In this document: in pieces, positions 45,770 through 55,132 of the stretch
Layout: each line of letters opens with the position of its first letter
Position numbering within the stretch: position 1 is the stretch's first letter
Source: Psococerastis gibbosa
Lineage: Eukaryota > Arthropoda > Insecta > Psocodea > Psocidae
Length of the DNA stretch: 64,000 bases
Assembly: GCA_963971405.1 (NCBI GenBank)
Contig: OZ020490.1
Coordinates: 34,745,464-34,809,463 of the forward strand
Direction of reading: 5' to 3'
The notes under the pieces: model-generated
Seen by the model: only the letters and a program-made list of their open reading frames with translations
The model's database searches: none
Told to the model about the DNA's origin: nothing
Made by a program: the position numbers and the translations under genes

Positions 45770-47188
45770 TCATTTAAGCCTTAAGGGTTTAACAATTTTC
45801 GCAAAATTATGTACAAACCGTCTGTAATAATTACAAAACGACACAAAGCGTAATACTTCATCAGCATTTTTCGGTTTAGGGTAGTTCAAAACCACTTGTA
45901 TTTTGGCCAAAGATGGTCTGAGTCCATCTTTACTTATCTCATGGCCCAAAAACTCAAGTTTATCCTTTTGAAATGTGCATTTCTTAGGATTAAGGGACAA
46001 TCGTACCTTACGTAATCGCTCAAATAGTTTTTCCAAAACAGCATTATGAGCCTCTTCATCCTCCCCAAAACATATTATATCATCTAGATAATAATACACC
46101 CCTTCCATCCCTGCTATTGCTAGTGACATAAGTCGAGAAAAGATGGAGGGTGAGGTTTTCAACCCCTGAGGAAGGCGAGTCAACTCCCAGTGGCCTTCAT
46201 CAGTACTAAAAGCAGTAATATGCCGGCTTTTCTCACGTAACTCACATTGAGAGTAGCCATTTTTTAAATCTAGGCAAGAGAAGATTCGGGCTTTCCCTAG
46301 CCTATCCAAAATATCAACAATGTTGGGGAGGGGAAACCTATCGTCCGCTAAGGACTCATTTACTTTACGGAAATCAATAATATTTCGAAAAGAGCCATCC
46401 TTCTTCTTAAGTAACAAAAATGGTGAATTATAAGGGCTTATGCTTGGTTGAGCAATATTTTGGTCAACCATCTCTTGAATCTGTCTTTTCACTTCACTTT
46501 TTTGACAGTGTGGAGTGCGGTATGGCCTACAGAAAATAGGCGCAGCTCCTTCTTTTATGTACAGCTTAGGTTTACAAAGATTAGTGGTGGTCAATATGTC
46601 TCCCTCTAAATGGAATATATCGGCGTATTTATGACACAACTGTGTTATTCTTTTCCTAGAATCGCCTGATAAGTGGCCTAATTGTAGTTCTGAATCAAGC
46701 CTGTTTATGCGACTTGTATGAGTCAGCTGCCGTGCTGTTTGTGCCCTCATGTGACCTGATTTTGTCAACGTCGAGTTGATTGATTGAACTTCTAGCTGCG
46801 AGGCACGAAACGTTTGTTTGGCATTTGTTGTATTTGCCACATAACAGTACATGAAACCATTTTTGGGCTTTGTTATACAACCAAACGTGAAAACTCCAGG
46901 TTTCACTTCCCCAGTAGGCACGTAAATGCAATCTTTACAAGGTAGAGGATAACGCACTTTGCAGAGCTTAGCACAATTCGGCTCTACCGTGTGTGTTTCG
47001 GCAATAACACCGTTCCCTAACGGTACCCAAACCTCACGGTTTCGCAATTTCAGCGTTAGCCTGTTATCACAAAATGAAATGCTAGTACGATATTTTCTTA
47101 AAAAATCAGTACCTACTATACCATCAACACCTATTTTACAATGGGAGGGTAAAACATAAAATTTATGCAAAATGGGGGGGGGGGGCAA
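45770..47188 (-). CDS. Gypsy 1 protease end and reverse transcriptase
   Basis: 472 codons. It begins inside protease (VDGIVGTDFLRKY, the second conserved protease motif), then RT: LLKKKDGSFRNIIDFRKVN, FSCLDLKNGYSQ, LPQGLKTSPSIFSRLM, and the catalytic YYLDDIICFG. The frame ends at KPLRLK by an indel before RNase H. Another indel in the 12-base C-run (47174-47185 region) splits it from the catalytic DTG of the protease. Confidence 0.9.
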   Translation of the reverse strand: MPPPPILHKFYVLPSHCKIGVDGIVGTDFLRKYRTSISFCDNRLTLKLRNREVWVPLGNGVIAETHTVEPNCAKLCKVRYPLPCKDCIYVPTGEVKPGVFTFGCITKPKNGFMYCYVANTTNAKQTFRASQLEVQSINSTLTKSGHMRAQTARQLTHTSRINRLDSELQLGHLSGDSRKRITQLCHKYADIFHLEGDILTTTNLCKPKLYIKEGAAPIFCRPYRTPHCQKSEVKRQIQEMVDQNIAQPSISPYNSPFLLLKKKDGSFRNIIDFRKVNESLADDRFPLPNIVDILDRLGKARIFSCLDLKNGYSQCELREKSRHITAFSTDEGHWELTRLPQGLKTSPSIFSRLMSLAIAGMEGVYYYLDDIICFGEDEEAHNAVLEKLFERLRKVRLSLNPKKCTFQKDKLEFLGHEISKDGLRPSLAKIQVVLNYPKPKNADEVLRFVSFCNYYRRFVHNFAKIVKPLRLK

Positions 47189-47438
47189 TACTTATTTATA
47201 TACAGGGAAAAAACGACAGAGCCTAGAACCTTAATAACACCTCCAATACCTTTTATTATAAACGTCTCTTCAGTATTAATTCGATATGACTGTGGTAGCC
47301 TATCTTCTGACCAAGTCGAAATGCTTGCTCCAGTATCTATCATGGGGAGGTAATTAGTATACTGTTCATCCCATACATTTATAAAGACAGGAGATGTTAA
47401 GGCATCTGCGTCCGATAAATATATGTGTTTTACCCGAT
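47131..47438 (-). CDS. Gypsy 1 start of pol: protease active site
   Basis: In the -1 frame relative to gag, from the slippery site onward: LLDRVKHIYLSDADALTSP, then LPMIDTGASISTW, the aspartic protease active site (DTG). It runs out of frame in the homopolymer at about 47180. The open frame overlaps the end of gag, as in frameshifting elements. Confidence 0.85.
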
Positions 47439-48728
47439 CTAATAGTTTTTTGGAGTTTCTGTGTCTTCTTCCAAAGAAGAGTCTCGAAACTTTGTCTGTT
47501 GCTTAGAAACAGCGTCTGGCTGTACAACATACTGATGGCCGAGATTTCCCCTCGGGGGATAAGAGCCATTTCCACGAAACCCACGATTTCCACGGTAACC
47601 GCCTCGACCTCGAGATTGGTGGCCTCGTGGCTGTTGTGACACTTTGTCGGAATAGCCGTGGTCATTACCCTTATAACTTTTCCTCTCACCACGATATTCA
47701 ACTTGATCTGTATATCCAGACCTATTCCCGCGATGGTTATTCTGGCCGAAATAATCTCTGGGAGAAAATGCGCCAAAATTAGAATTACCACGACCCCTGA
47801 ATTTACCACGGGGGTGGTACGAAAAGACTTGGGCACTAGGTGCACCACTAGCCATGGCAGATGTGGAAATCGCCAATGCATCTTCCAACGTTGTAGGCCT
47901 AGCAGCCTCAACCACTAATTTTAATTCTGAGTGGACACCCCTGCGAAAAGAGACTAATGCCTGGTCCTTGTAATTTTGTAAAATAGCTGCTTTCGCTCCA
48001 GCCTCCGTAATATTACGGTTTTTTATGGCAATTGTCGCTAATTTTGAGGCCATTAGATCAAGTTCCTCACAAAAGCAACTGAGAGTACGTTTCCCTTGCG
48101 TAAGGGTAGCCAATCTTCCCGTCAGACTCTCAAAGGTTTCGGTTAGCCCGCACCGCGCAGTTAATGCCGTTCTTAAATCGTCAAAAGTGCTGATAGAGGA
48201 AATTTCTCCTAATCGAGTTTTTACTTTGCCTTGAACCTTATTAAGGGCTAAAAAACGAACCAAAGCAGTCTTGCCCGCAGCGTCCAAACAGTCATGATAA
48301 GATTCAGCAATGTCCAGGAAATCCCTGAGAGCAGTAGAGTCCCCGTCCGCTGTGAGGCATGGCAATTTGAGTGCCGTCTCGAATTTGAAAGTTGCCATGG
48401 TCGACGTTGAACTGGTGGCTGTGGTCACAGGAGGGTTTTGTGTATTTGGTATTTCAGGCTTCCCAAATTGATCTAAAAGGAGTAAAAGTTCCGTACGATT
48501 AGTTTTAAACTCTTCAATAAGCTCCAGACACTTACCCTCTTCAGAAACAGAAAAACCTTCTGCCGACAAGTCATTTAAAATGGCAGTAAGCCTATTTACT
48601 TCCAATCGCTTAGCGCGAATCGTTTCCCGCTCATACGGTCGGTTGACACACTTTTTAGCATTGCTCAAGAGTTTTTTCAATTCTTCTACGCACTGTTGAG
48701 CAGTCTCCACACAACCCATAGAACCCAA
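47439..48728 (-). CDS. Gypsy 1 gag
   Basis: 429 codons from ATG at 48728. An N-terminal helical region, a central capsid-like part (DFLDIAESYHDCLDAAGKTA, LTGRLATLTQGKRTL) and a C-terminal Arg/Gly-rich segment (RGKFRGRGNSNFG, RGRGGYRGNRG) in place of a zinc knuckle. The RGG-type tail presumably binds RNA. Ends at TAG just after the slippery site. Confidence 0.85.
   Translation of the reverse strand: MGSMGCVETAQQCVEELKKLLSNAKKCVNRPYERETIRAKRLEVNRLTAILNDLSAEGFSVSEEGKCLELIEEFKTNRTELLLLLDQFGKPEIPNTQNPPVTTATSSTSTMATFKFETALKLPCLTADGDSTALRDFLDIAESYHDCLDAAGKTALVRFLALNKVQGKVKTRLGEISSISTFDDLRTALTARCGLTETFESLTGRLATLTQGKRTLSCFCEELDLMASKLATIAIKNRNITEAGAKAAILQNYKDQALVSFRRGVHSELKLVVEAARPTTLEDALAISTSAMASGAPSAQVFSYHPRGKFRGRGNSNFGAFSPRDYFGQNNHRGNRSGYTDQVEYRGERKSYKGNDHGYSDKVSQQPRGHQSRGRGGYRGNRGFRGNGSYPPRGNLGHQYVVQPDAVSKQQTKFRDSSLEEDTETPKNY
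47445..47451 (-). promoter_or_regulatory. A AAA AAC slippery heptamer, gag/pol -1 frameshift
   Basis: On the minus strand gag reads CCA AAA AAC TAT TAG. The heptamer A AAA AAC is in the correct register for -1 slippage, and the shifted frame (AAA CTA TTA GAT) is exactly the pol frame leading to the protease. The gag stop is six bases further (47441-47439). Confidence 0.8.
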
Positions 48729-48856
48729 TTAATTAACCTACTATATAGTAGTGTATGGTGCATACAGTAACATGGTGCATGAAGTAACATAATTAAACAA
48801 CATAAAACCCTTTTGAAACATAAATTATACAATCATTAAAAAAAACTTATCTTATC

Positions 48857-49102
48857 TTAGACGATGTTAGAGATGATACGGTTGGGACGAGTGGATACCG
48901 CTACTTGCTTCTCGATGAATCTCTTCGCCTGCTTTTTCGTCAAATGAACGCACGTACAACAACAGATGAGGAGTACCGCTATTATGACCCCACCCGCCAT
49001 GGAGAGCCCAAAATGTTCAAATTGCGTAATGGGTACAGTCGCCGTATTTTGTCCGTTTTGGCCCAGGATCACTTCTTCTTGTTTGTTGTTGGTGGTGCCC
49101 AT
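48857..49102 (-). CDS. Small single-pass membrane protein ORF upstream of gag
   Basis: 81 codons between primer site and gag. About 30 polar N-terminal residues (NQNGQNTAT-like, Gln/Asn-rich), then a hydrophobic helix at about residues 31-54 (GLSMAGGVIIAVLLI) running into a CCCTC cluster, followed by a basic stretch (KKQAKRF) and a polar tail. This looks like a type III or type I membrane anchor with palmitoylation-prone cysteines. Typical animal Gypsy elements have no ORF here. I do not recognise the protein; it may be a recently acquired or lineage-specific gene, or chance. Confidence 0.5.
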   Translation of the reverse strand: MGTTNNKQEEVILGQNGQNTATVPITQFEHFGLSMAGGVIIAVLLICCCTCVHLTKKQAKRFIEKQVAVSTRPNRIISNIV

Positions 49103-49151
49103 TTTGTAAATGATTGGTAATTGATTGTTATAATTATTTACAGACCCGAGA

Positions 49152-49165
49152 TGTCACGGTCGCCA
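49152..49165 (-). other. Primer binding site of Gypsy 1 (tRNA-Arg type)
   Basis: TGGCGACCGTGACA directly adjoins the 5' LTR on the minus strand; it matches the primer site of the mdg1/412 group, complementary to a tRNA-Arg 3' end. Confidence 0.8.
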
Positions 49166-49399
49166 TGAAGTAACATAATTAAAGTAATTGAAGTAAGGTC
49201 CGTAATAATAAATCACGTAACTTCTATTATTGTACTGTATTGTTAACTCTTTGAAGGTTCTCTCTCTAATCCCCCGTACCATGCAAGGTACCTCTACATA
49301 TCACCTCCTCTCTCCTACTTTCAGTTCATACACACTCTTAACGGTAAATACAGTAACGCTTACACAACAATACTCAATACTATACCATACTATACCACA
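49166..49399 (-). repeat. Gypsy 1 LTR (5' LTR for the element)
   Basis: 234 bp, TG...CA, 2 differences from the other LTR. Confidence 0.95.
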
Positions 49400-49403
49400 G
49401 TGT

Positions 49404-49556
49404 GCCCGACCAGTCTGAGCAGGGCTACACATGCCAGTGTGAGATGGTCACGTGGGATCTACGTGCGACGTGGCTGTGAACACGTGTTCTGGAGAAGGCT
49501 GCTACGGCAGTAGAAACCCTATTTCCTTCATGGGTAACAGCTGTGCTGAATATCAG
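49404..49556 (+). CDS. kug: Fat-like EGF exon, right part, with frameshift
   Basis: Continues the EGF as PDQSEQGYTCQCE. The frame must then shift by one base near 49441-49444 (GAGATG where GAGGATG would keep frame) to give DGHVGSTCDVAVNTCSGEGC and GSRNPISFMGNSCAEYQ, which is the lead-in to the laminin-G domain. Donor GTAGGC at 49557. Without the shift, translation ends at a TGA about 36 bases on. Confidence 0.8.
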
Positions 49557-49907
49557 GTAGGCAAAAGTCATATCATATTATCACGCCTAGCTAGGATTAC
49601 TAAAATTTAGGATACAAATTACAATATTGTAATTTTGTTGAATGCAATAGCCCTCTTACGTTGAATAGCATGTGTTCTATTTTGGGAACTTCATATAGTG
49701 CACATTCTTGGCTAGCAAATTGAAGAATTCACTGTAAAGATGATTGTAAACGTCGTTCCATTGTAAACCATTGTCGAAGATGTTTTGTCGCCATGATTTT
49801 CCTTATTTCAGAAATCTGGAATACCTATTATTTACCACTGCGGTTAAATTAATTGTTCATGGTCAGTTTTACGCTGAATATGCCTCATTCTTGGTTTTGC
49901 TCTGCAG

Positions 49908-50033
49908 GTGGAGAAAGGACTGAGGAAGACTGTTTTTGAGGAGGGGTTAAGTCTGTCACTATGGATTCGTACTGTCCAGCAAACTGGAAATCTCATGTAT
50001 GCTGCTGGGAAGATAGACTACAGTATTTTAGAG
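49908..50033 (+). CDS. kug: Fat-like exon: laminin-G domain, part 1
   Basis: Acceptor CTGCAG, donor GTAAAA at 50034; 126 nt, phase 0 at both ends. Encodes VEKGLRKTVFEEGLSLSLWI and QTGNLMYAAGKIDYSILE, the first strands of a laminin-G fold (SLSLWIRT and LMYAAG motifs). Confidence 0.85.
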
Positions 50034-50653
50034 GTAAAAATATCCTTCCGCAACTTGCCCAGAGACAAAAAAGAAGGGACAGTTTACTACAAATAGGCAC
50101 TTATACTGTTTACTTTTTACTTATTCCGCACCTTATCCCCTACGGGAGGTCGTGGTACGATGGCATTGGCGCTTCCACAGCACTCCATCTAGGGCGTCTT
50201 GGTATGAGAAAATGAGTTGATCCAGCTGCAGTTGCCGGGTGCGATACTTGAGCTTCCTCCATTCTGGTTATTCAACACTTCCTCTGGTACCAGTCCCACT
50301 CTTCTTACATGTCCCCAATTTGGTTTCTGTGTCTCATTATTGGTCGTACTCTTCTTCACCCTCGAACAAAAAGTCAATATTTTTTCATGTTCCCTCTATG
50401 CTTCTTCCTCCAGTCATTTCCTCATATACACCTGCTGTTATCCAATCTCTTTCCGAACCATTGGTTCTTCCACCCCGAACGAATTTCTAATCCTGCCTCT
50501 TGTCTTGACGGGCTGCTCCGGTGAACTTAATCTCAGCCACTATTTCACTGTTTTGTCTGTTATTCGTGCCGACTGTCTCCCAACTGTACTTCGTGATTGG
50601 TATAATTAGTAGAATAACAGCTGTTAATGTGTCGTCAATGTCAATTCTTGCAG

Positions 50654-50881
50654 ATCGTGAATGGGGTCGTCCAATACAGATTTGACCTCGGCATGGGAGA
50701 GGGGCTTGTGCGCGTGAGCAGTGTCTTGGTTTCGGACGGGCAGTGGCACGAGATTCTGCTGGAGCGAGAAGGCAACACCGCGCGGGTCGTCGTCGACCGT
50801 AAGCACGTCGTCCACGGGTCGTCTCCAGGCATCAACGAGGTCCTCAACGTGCAGACGGCCGTTTTCTATTTTGGTGCTGAG
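50654..50881 (+). CDS. kug: Fat-like exon: laminin-G domain, part 2
   Basis: Acceptor CTTGCAG, donor GTGGGT at 50882; 228 nt, phase 0. Encodes IVNGVVQYRFDLGMGEGLVR, then SDGQWHEILLEREGNTARVV and VQTAVFYFGAE. The D/N-G-QWH and FxxG signatures are typical laminin-G strands. Strongly GC-rich third positions, unlike the flanking introns, support coding constraint until recently. Confidence 0.88.
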
Positions 50882-51806
50882 GTGGGTCTGCCGTCTATTC
50901 TCTATCCTAAAATTAGTCTTGGAAATTGTTGGTGTGTTTCCAATATCTTATTCTCTAGATAAGGAGATCACCCATATCAGCTGCATTCTTTAAGAGGAAA
51001 TGTATGTAGAAAATGAGCACCCCAAAATTTGTTGTTTTTATTGACTTTTTATTTTTTTATTTAATTAACAAAGCAAATCAATAAAGGCTTGGCTCATGGA
51101 AGTTGTAGAAGACTACTTCATGCATCATATATATTAGGAAATATTACATTTTTGGTGCCTTAGTTCTTTCATAAATACCAGACAGGACTAACATTTCGCG
51201 TATTCTGGGATTTTTAGAAGAACTACCAAACCAAATTTTTAATAACTTGCTGAGTTAATTAAATTAAAAAATGAAAAGTAGCCTATTTAATTTTGAGGTG
51301 CCAATTTTCTACGTAGCATATCCTCTTAATGAACAAAGAGTAAAAATAATAGGCTACAATAATAATTTGAGTCGTTTTTGAAAAATAATTGTAGTAGAAT
51401 TTTAATTTAGTTTTAGGCTGCTAAAACGCCCAAAATTGAGTTGGCCCTAAACAGAAAAGAAAAAATAAATAGATGATTTTCATCGAGTTTAGCCACAGTT
51501 TGCGTCACCAAAAGGCAAAAAGGATAACAATACAGATTTCAAGACCCTCCCATAAGAATGAGCACTTCAAAAATTGACTATTGCCTAGAAGTGCACAAAA
51601 AATACAGGTTCATCACTAAATTATTATTATTATTATTATTTTTAAATTACACCATAGCATAAGGCTTCCGCCATCAGCTTTCTTACAGCCCAACACAACA
51701 CATAATCTGGTGAACCTCTGCTACTGACGAGAGCCTGGCACGTCTTAAGGTGTTTTCCATAGAATGGTAACAATCTTGGCTATATTATCTTTTTCTTTCC
51801 TTCCAG

Positions 51807-51980
51807 GTACATCAGCATCCGACTATTATCGGATTCTACGACCTGCGATGAGGGTTCATAGGGTGCATGGACGATGTGAGTATGGCGCAAGTCAGTGTTC
51901 CGCTCCACAAGTCAGGCTCCAGCACGGTCGTATCTATGAAGAGGCTAAATAATGTTGAGTTCAACTGCAATCCGGCCACG
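51807..51980 (+). CDS. kug: Fat-like exon: laminin-G end, with in-frame TGA
   Basis: Acceptor CCTTCCAG, donor GTATGT at 51981; 174 nt, phase 0. Encodes VHQHPTIIGFYDLR, TGA (51849-51851), then GFIGCMDDVSMAQVSVPLHK and MKRLNNVEFNCNPAT. GF-GCMDDV is the conserved C-terminal laminin-G motif, so the frame on both sides of the stop is certain. CGA to TGA is the simplest origin. Confidence 0.85.
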
Positions 51981-52359
51981 GTATGTACCTTTCTATTGCT
52001 CATATTGACATTCAACCTAGCTTTATAGGCCTTTAACGTCACCGAAGCCATTGCTGGCAATGTTTTCAATGGAAAAAGAGCATGTCGAGCTTACCGCTAC
52101 CCACGGACGATCGCGACCCGACAGACTCCCTGGGGAAAACAATCTAATTTTGAACTCACTTCCAAAGATTTATAGGTATCTGACGTATCGCCGGGGTTCC
52201 AATCGATACCGGATCTTAGCTATCGCTAGTGTAGTTTACTGCCATTCTGCTCTTGAGGTTTTTATATATAGTCATAGCCCGCCCATAAGACCACATTAAC
52301 TGTCAAATGCATATATGTATTTAAATTATGTGAGTGAGACCAACACATTTTTTTCCCAG

Positions 52360-53091
52360 GTACTTATATCACAGGGAGCTTGCGGAACACAACCGTGCCA
52401 GAACGGAGGCACCTGCAGACAACTACCAGATGACGGCTACGAATGTTCCTGCCACGAACGTTTCACCGGGCACCACTGCGAGGTCGACACGAACCCTTGC
52501 GAGTCGTCGCCCTGTCTTCACGGAGGGATCTGCAAGCCAGAGCCTGAAGGCGAGGGCTACACCTGCGTCTGCCCACGGGGACTCTCTGAGTCTCGCTGCG
52601 AGTTCGGCCGGTTCTGCAACCCGAACCCGTGCCGCAATGGCGGCCAGTGTGAGGAGGGCGACAACGGGCCCATCTGCAAGTGCAACGGCTACGCCGGTCA
52701 GTTGTGCGAGATCGATTTCGACGAGTGCCTTAGCGGACCCTGTTTACACGGTGCCACTTGCGTCAATGTCATTGGCGGGTACACGTGCCACTGTCGCGGG
52801 GCGTACAGTGGGCCCCTCTGTGCTACGCCTCTGTATTCCGCCCCTATTTCTTCTTCCATTTATAATTTAACTCTCGAGGAACTGGTCGGAATCGTCGGCG
52901 TTCTCGTGGTCATTCTTGTGTTGGTGTTATGTTTTGTTATATTTCGTAAAGTGCGTACCAGCCGGTCGAGACACTCTGGTAACCATATAAATAATGAGAC
53001 GCGTAAAGACATTGTTTTGAATTCAACGTGTAAGCCCCATGATGTGGATTTCAAGCGGGGCTCCAAGTTGAGCAACTTAGAAGTTAGTCAG
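52360..53091 (+). CDS. kug: Fat-like exon: four EGFs, transmembrane helix, juxtamembrane
   Basis: Acceptor TTCCCAG, donor GTATTT at 53092; 732 nt, phase 0. Four EGF modules: CGTQPCQNGGTC, CESSPCLHGGIC, CNPNPCRNGGQC and a calcium-binding one starting DFDECLSGPCLHGATC. After a Ser/Pro linker comes TLEELVG and a hydrophobic helix at 52881-52943, then FRKVRTSRSR as stop-transfer. The cytoplasmic part includes HINNETRKDIVLNSTCKPHD. Four EGFs after one laminin-G match FAT1/kugelei. Fully open. Confidence 0.92.
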
Positions 53092-53339
53092 GTATTTACT
53101 TTTACTTTATTACCCATAAAACTTACTTAATTTACTGAACACTTTGAAGACGTTATAGCTCCTGGCTGCTGACTGCTGCAATCTTGGTTGGCTATAGAAG
53201 GCTGGCTACTCGTCAACACTCTATTTTGTATTTATTTTATATTTCCTCGTCTTCGTAAAATAATTTGTAGGTTCTCCTTGGCGCTACGTTTTGTGTCACT
53301 CAGTTATTTGCAATATGGGAGTCCCTTAAAGAGAAAGGG

Positions 53340-53640
53340 GTGACTTACTTGACTAAGGTAGGCGCATCCAGCCCGGGGGGACTTTTGGCCGCTGCCACTA
53401 CACCACGCCATCTCGGACGATCTTCCGCCGCTAGCGTCCAGTCTCGGGTGCCGGTGGCGTGCACATCATCTAGTACTTGGTCCATCCATCTGAGCCTTGG
53501 CCTACCGGGCAGCCTAGGGTGGTTGAAGGGGTCTTCCAAAACCAGCTTCGGCGTCCTCGTCGCCTGCATTCGGTGCACATGACCTTGCCATTGGATTCGA
53601 CGCCCTTTCAGGGGTATATTGCAGTATGTCAATGCCAATT
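53340..53640 (-). mobile_element. RTE-like LINE 3' fragment, copy 2
   Basis: Minus-strand frame 53638-53345 reads GRRIQWQGHVHRMQATRTPK through RPRWRGVVAAAKSPPGLDAP, matching 39055-39310 and the same CAAGTAAGTCA end. Heavily 5' truncated, in an intron of the Fat-like gene, with an open frame and so fairly young. Confidence 0.8.
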
Positions 53641-54002
53641 TTTTTAAGGCAAATTAATAATAGATTGGGTGATTTTCAGGGCCGCCGACGATTATTTGAC
53701 ACTGAGGGCAAGGCTCATTGTATAGCAGTGACCATAAGAAAATGGTCTTTTAGTAAATGTAGGTCATGTAAAATAGTGCATGGTGTGTCGATTTCTCTAA
53801 CATTTTTCTGTAGCCTAAATTTTAGCCTAAAATATCTAAATTTTTGGTTTCCGCGTGTCACCTATTTACCGAAGTTGCTCTTAATCCTTTTTTACCTAGG
53901 CTAACAAGAAGTTGTTTAACGTTTTGTATAGGTATAGGTATTGTTTTTCATTTACAATAATTTCCTTTCTGCAGGTTTTGTGCGCATACGTAATAGGTAA
54001 GG

Positions 54003-54152
54003 CGGCTATTCCACTTTTCAATATTCCGTCATTTGTGCATCAATAATTGAAGAGATTTTTGTTTTAAGGAGACTATTATAAGTTAATTTATAATATGGTA
54101 GAGACTTATTATTGATGCATAACTGACGGAATATTGACAGGTGAAATAGCCG
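54003..54152. repeat. Intronic foldback MITE, 150 bp
   Basis: CGGCTATTCCACTTTTCAAT and CCGTCA at the left face their reverse complements at 54122-54152; AT-rich centre. Confidence 0.7.
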
Positions 54153-54377
54153 TTACTTAATTTAAAACTCATACAGACTCGTTATTTATTTAAACCATCT
54201 CTCAATTTTATTGAAACGAACCGTTTATTTTTATTTGAAAAATAATTGACAAGTCTAACATCTAGCGTATAAAAACAGATTTGTAGTAATATGACGTATT
54301 TGCAATGAAGTAACTATTTAATGGTACGGTAATATATTATCCTTCGGAACAACTTAATTGAGGGGCTTGCATACAAA

Positions 54378-54535
54378 AGGACATGTAGAGTAGTGGTATA
54401 GACTCCGACTTTCACCCGAAAGGTTGTTGGTTCGAGTCCCACACTTGCTGCATTTTCTGGTAATGCTTCGGAGGGCACGTAAAGCAGGTGGTCCCGGGTC
54501 TTTCTAGTTGGCTTAGTAATAGAACAAAAAAGTAA
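54378..54535 (+). mobile_element. tRNA-derived SINE, copy 3
   Basis: B box GTTCGAGTCCC, AAAGCAGGTGGTCCCGGG, GTTGGCTTAGTAATAGAAC and an A-rich tail. It lacks about 27 bases present in copies 1 and 2 before GTTGGCTT. Confidence 0.75.
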
Positions 54536-55132
54536 AAAGTCTATAATTAAAGGCGATTTGCCACTTGAAACTGTAAATGTAGGGGAGACTTAGAACTGAA
54601 TCTAAATTATATAAAATAATAAAATACATTAAGGGATGTAATATTTTATTTAATATTCTTTTATAATATAGGAATCGAATTAGACTTTTTATTAAATGTG
54701 TTTTAGCAATCGACGATTCCAGTGATTCCAACAAAAAATTTTTTTGTGACAAATCGCTTTTTAAATTCATGCTCCTCAATGTTCAACCACGCTTTGTCTC
54801 AGTCATTACAGTCTGAGGAAAATGTCGCCAAATTTCAAACTTGTAAGCTTCAGGCTAGCTGGTTGCGGACATCAACAGCGTATGCAATGAAGCGGCAAAA
54901 GACGTTGGTACCTAGTCTCATAAGTCCAAGAATCAAAGCCCAAGGTCAATTTCGCAGATTTCACTGCGCCTGTATAACGACCGTATGGATTTCAGACATT
55001 ATTTGTATTGTTTCCGTATGCATTTTTGCCCATTGGAAAACTGGTATACCGTGCGTTTTCGTTAGCTTACGGTTAGGCGCCATCTATTTGATTTTATTAT
55101 CCTTGGTTAACATTTACTGGTTGTTTTTGTAG

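Larger units (their letters stand above)
43277..49399 (-). mobile_element. Gypsy LTR retrotransposon in the EGF exon
   Basis: 6123 bp, antisense to the host gene. Two 234-bp LTRs (TG...CA) differ at 2 positions. Target duplication GTGT at 43273-43276 and 49400-49403. Read on the minus strand: 5' LTR 49399-49166, primer site 49165-49152 (TGGCGACCGTGACA, tRNA-Arg type as in mdg1/412), a small membrane ORF, gag, slippery site, protease, reverse transcriptase, RNase H, integrase, polypurine tract 43539-43511, 3' LTR. No envelope gene after integrase. Pol is interrupted by three small indels, so this copy looks inactive as sequenced although the LTRs indicate a young insertion. Confidence 0.95.

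Noticed and set aside
43676-48728. Integrated retrovirus with envelope
   Set aside because: No ORF follows integrase before the LTR; the layout is a plain Gypsy element apart from the small ORF upstream of gag.
50217-50609. 130-codon ORF between laminin-G exons
   Set aside because: Intronic, overlapped by two other open frames, no motif, and splice phases join the exons around it.
51849-51851. TGA read as selenocysteine
   Set aside because: The position is a non-cysteine site in laminin-G and no family precedent exists; nonsense or error is simpler.
54722-55132. 136-codon plus-strand ORF as an exon extension
   Set aside because: It runs into the acceptor of exon 55133 but has no domain, lies in AT-rich intron and is in a different context from the spliced frame.
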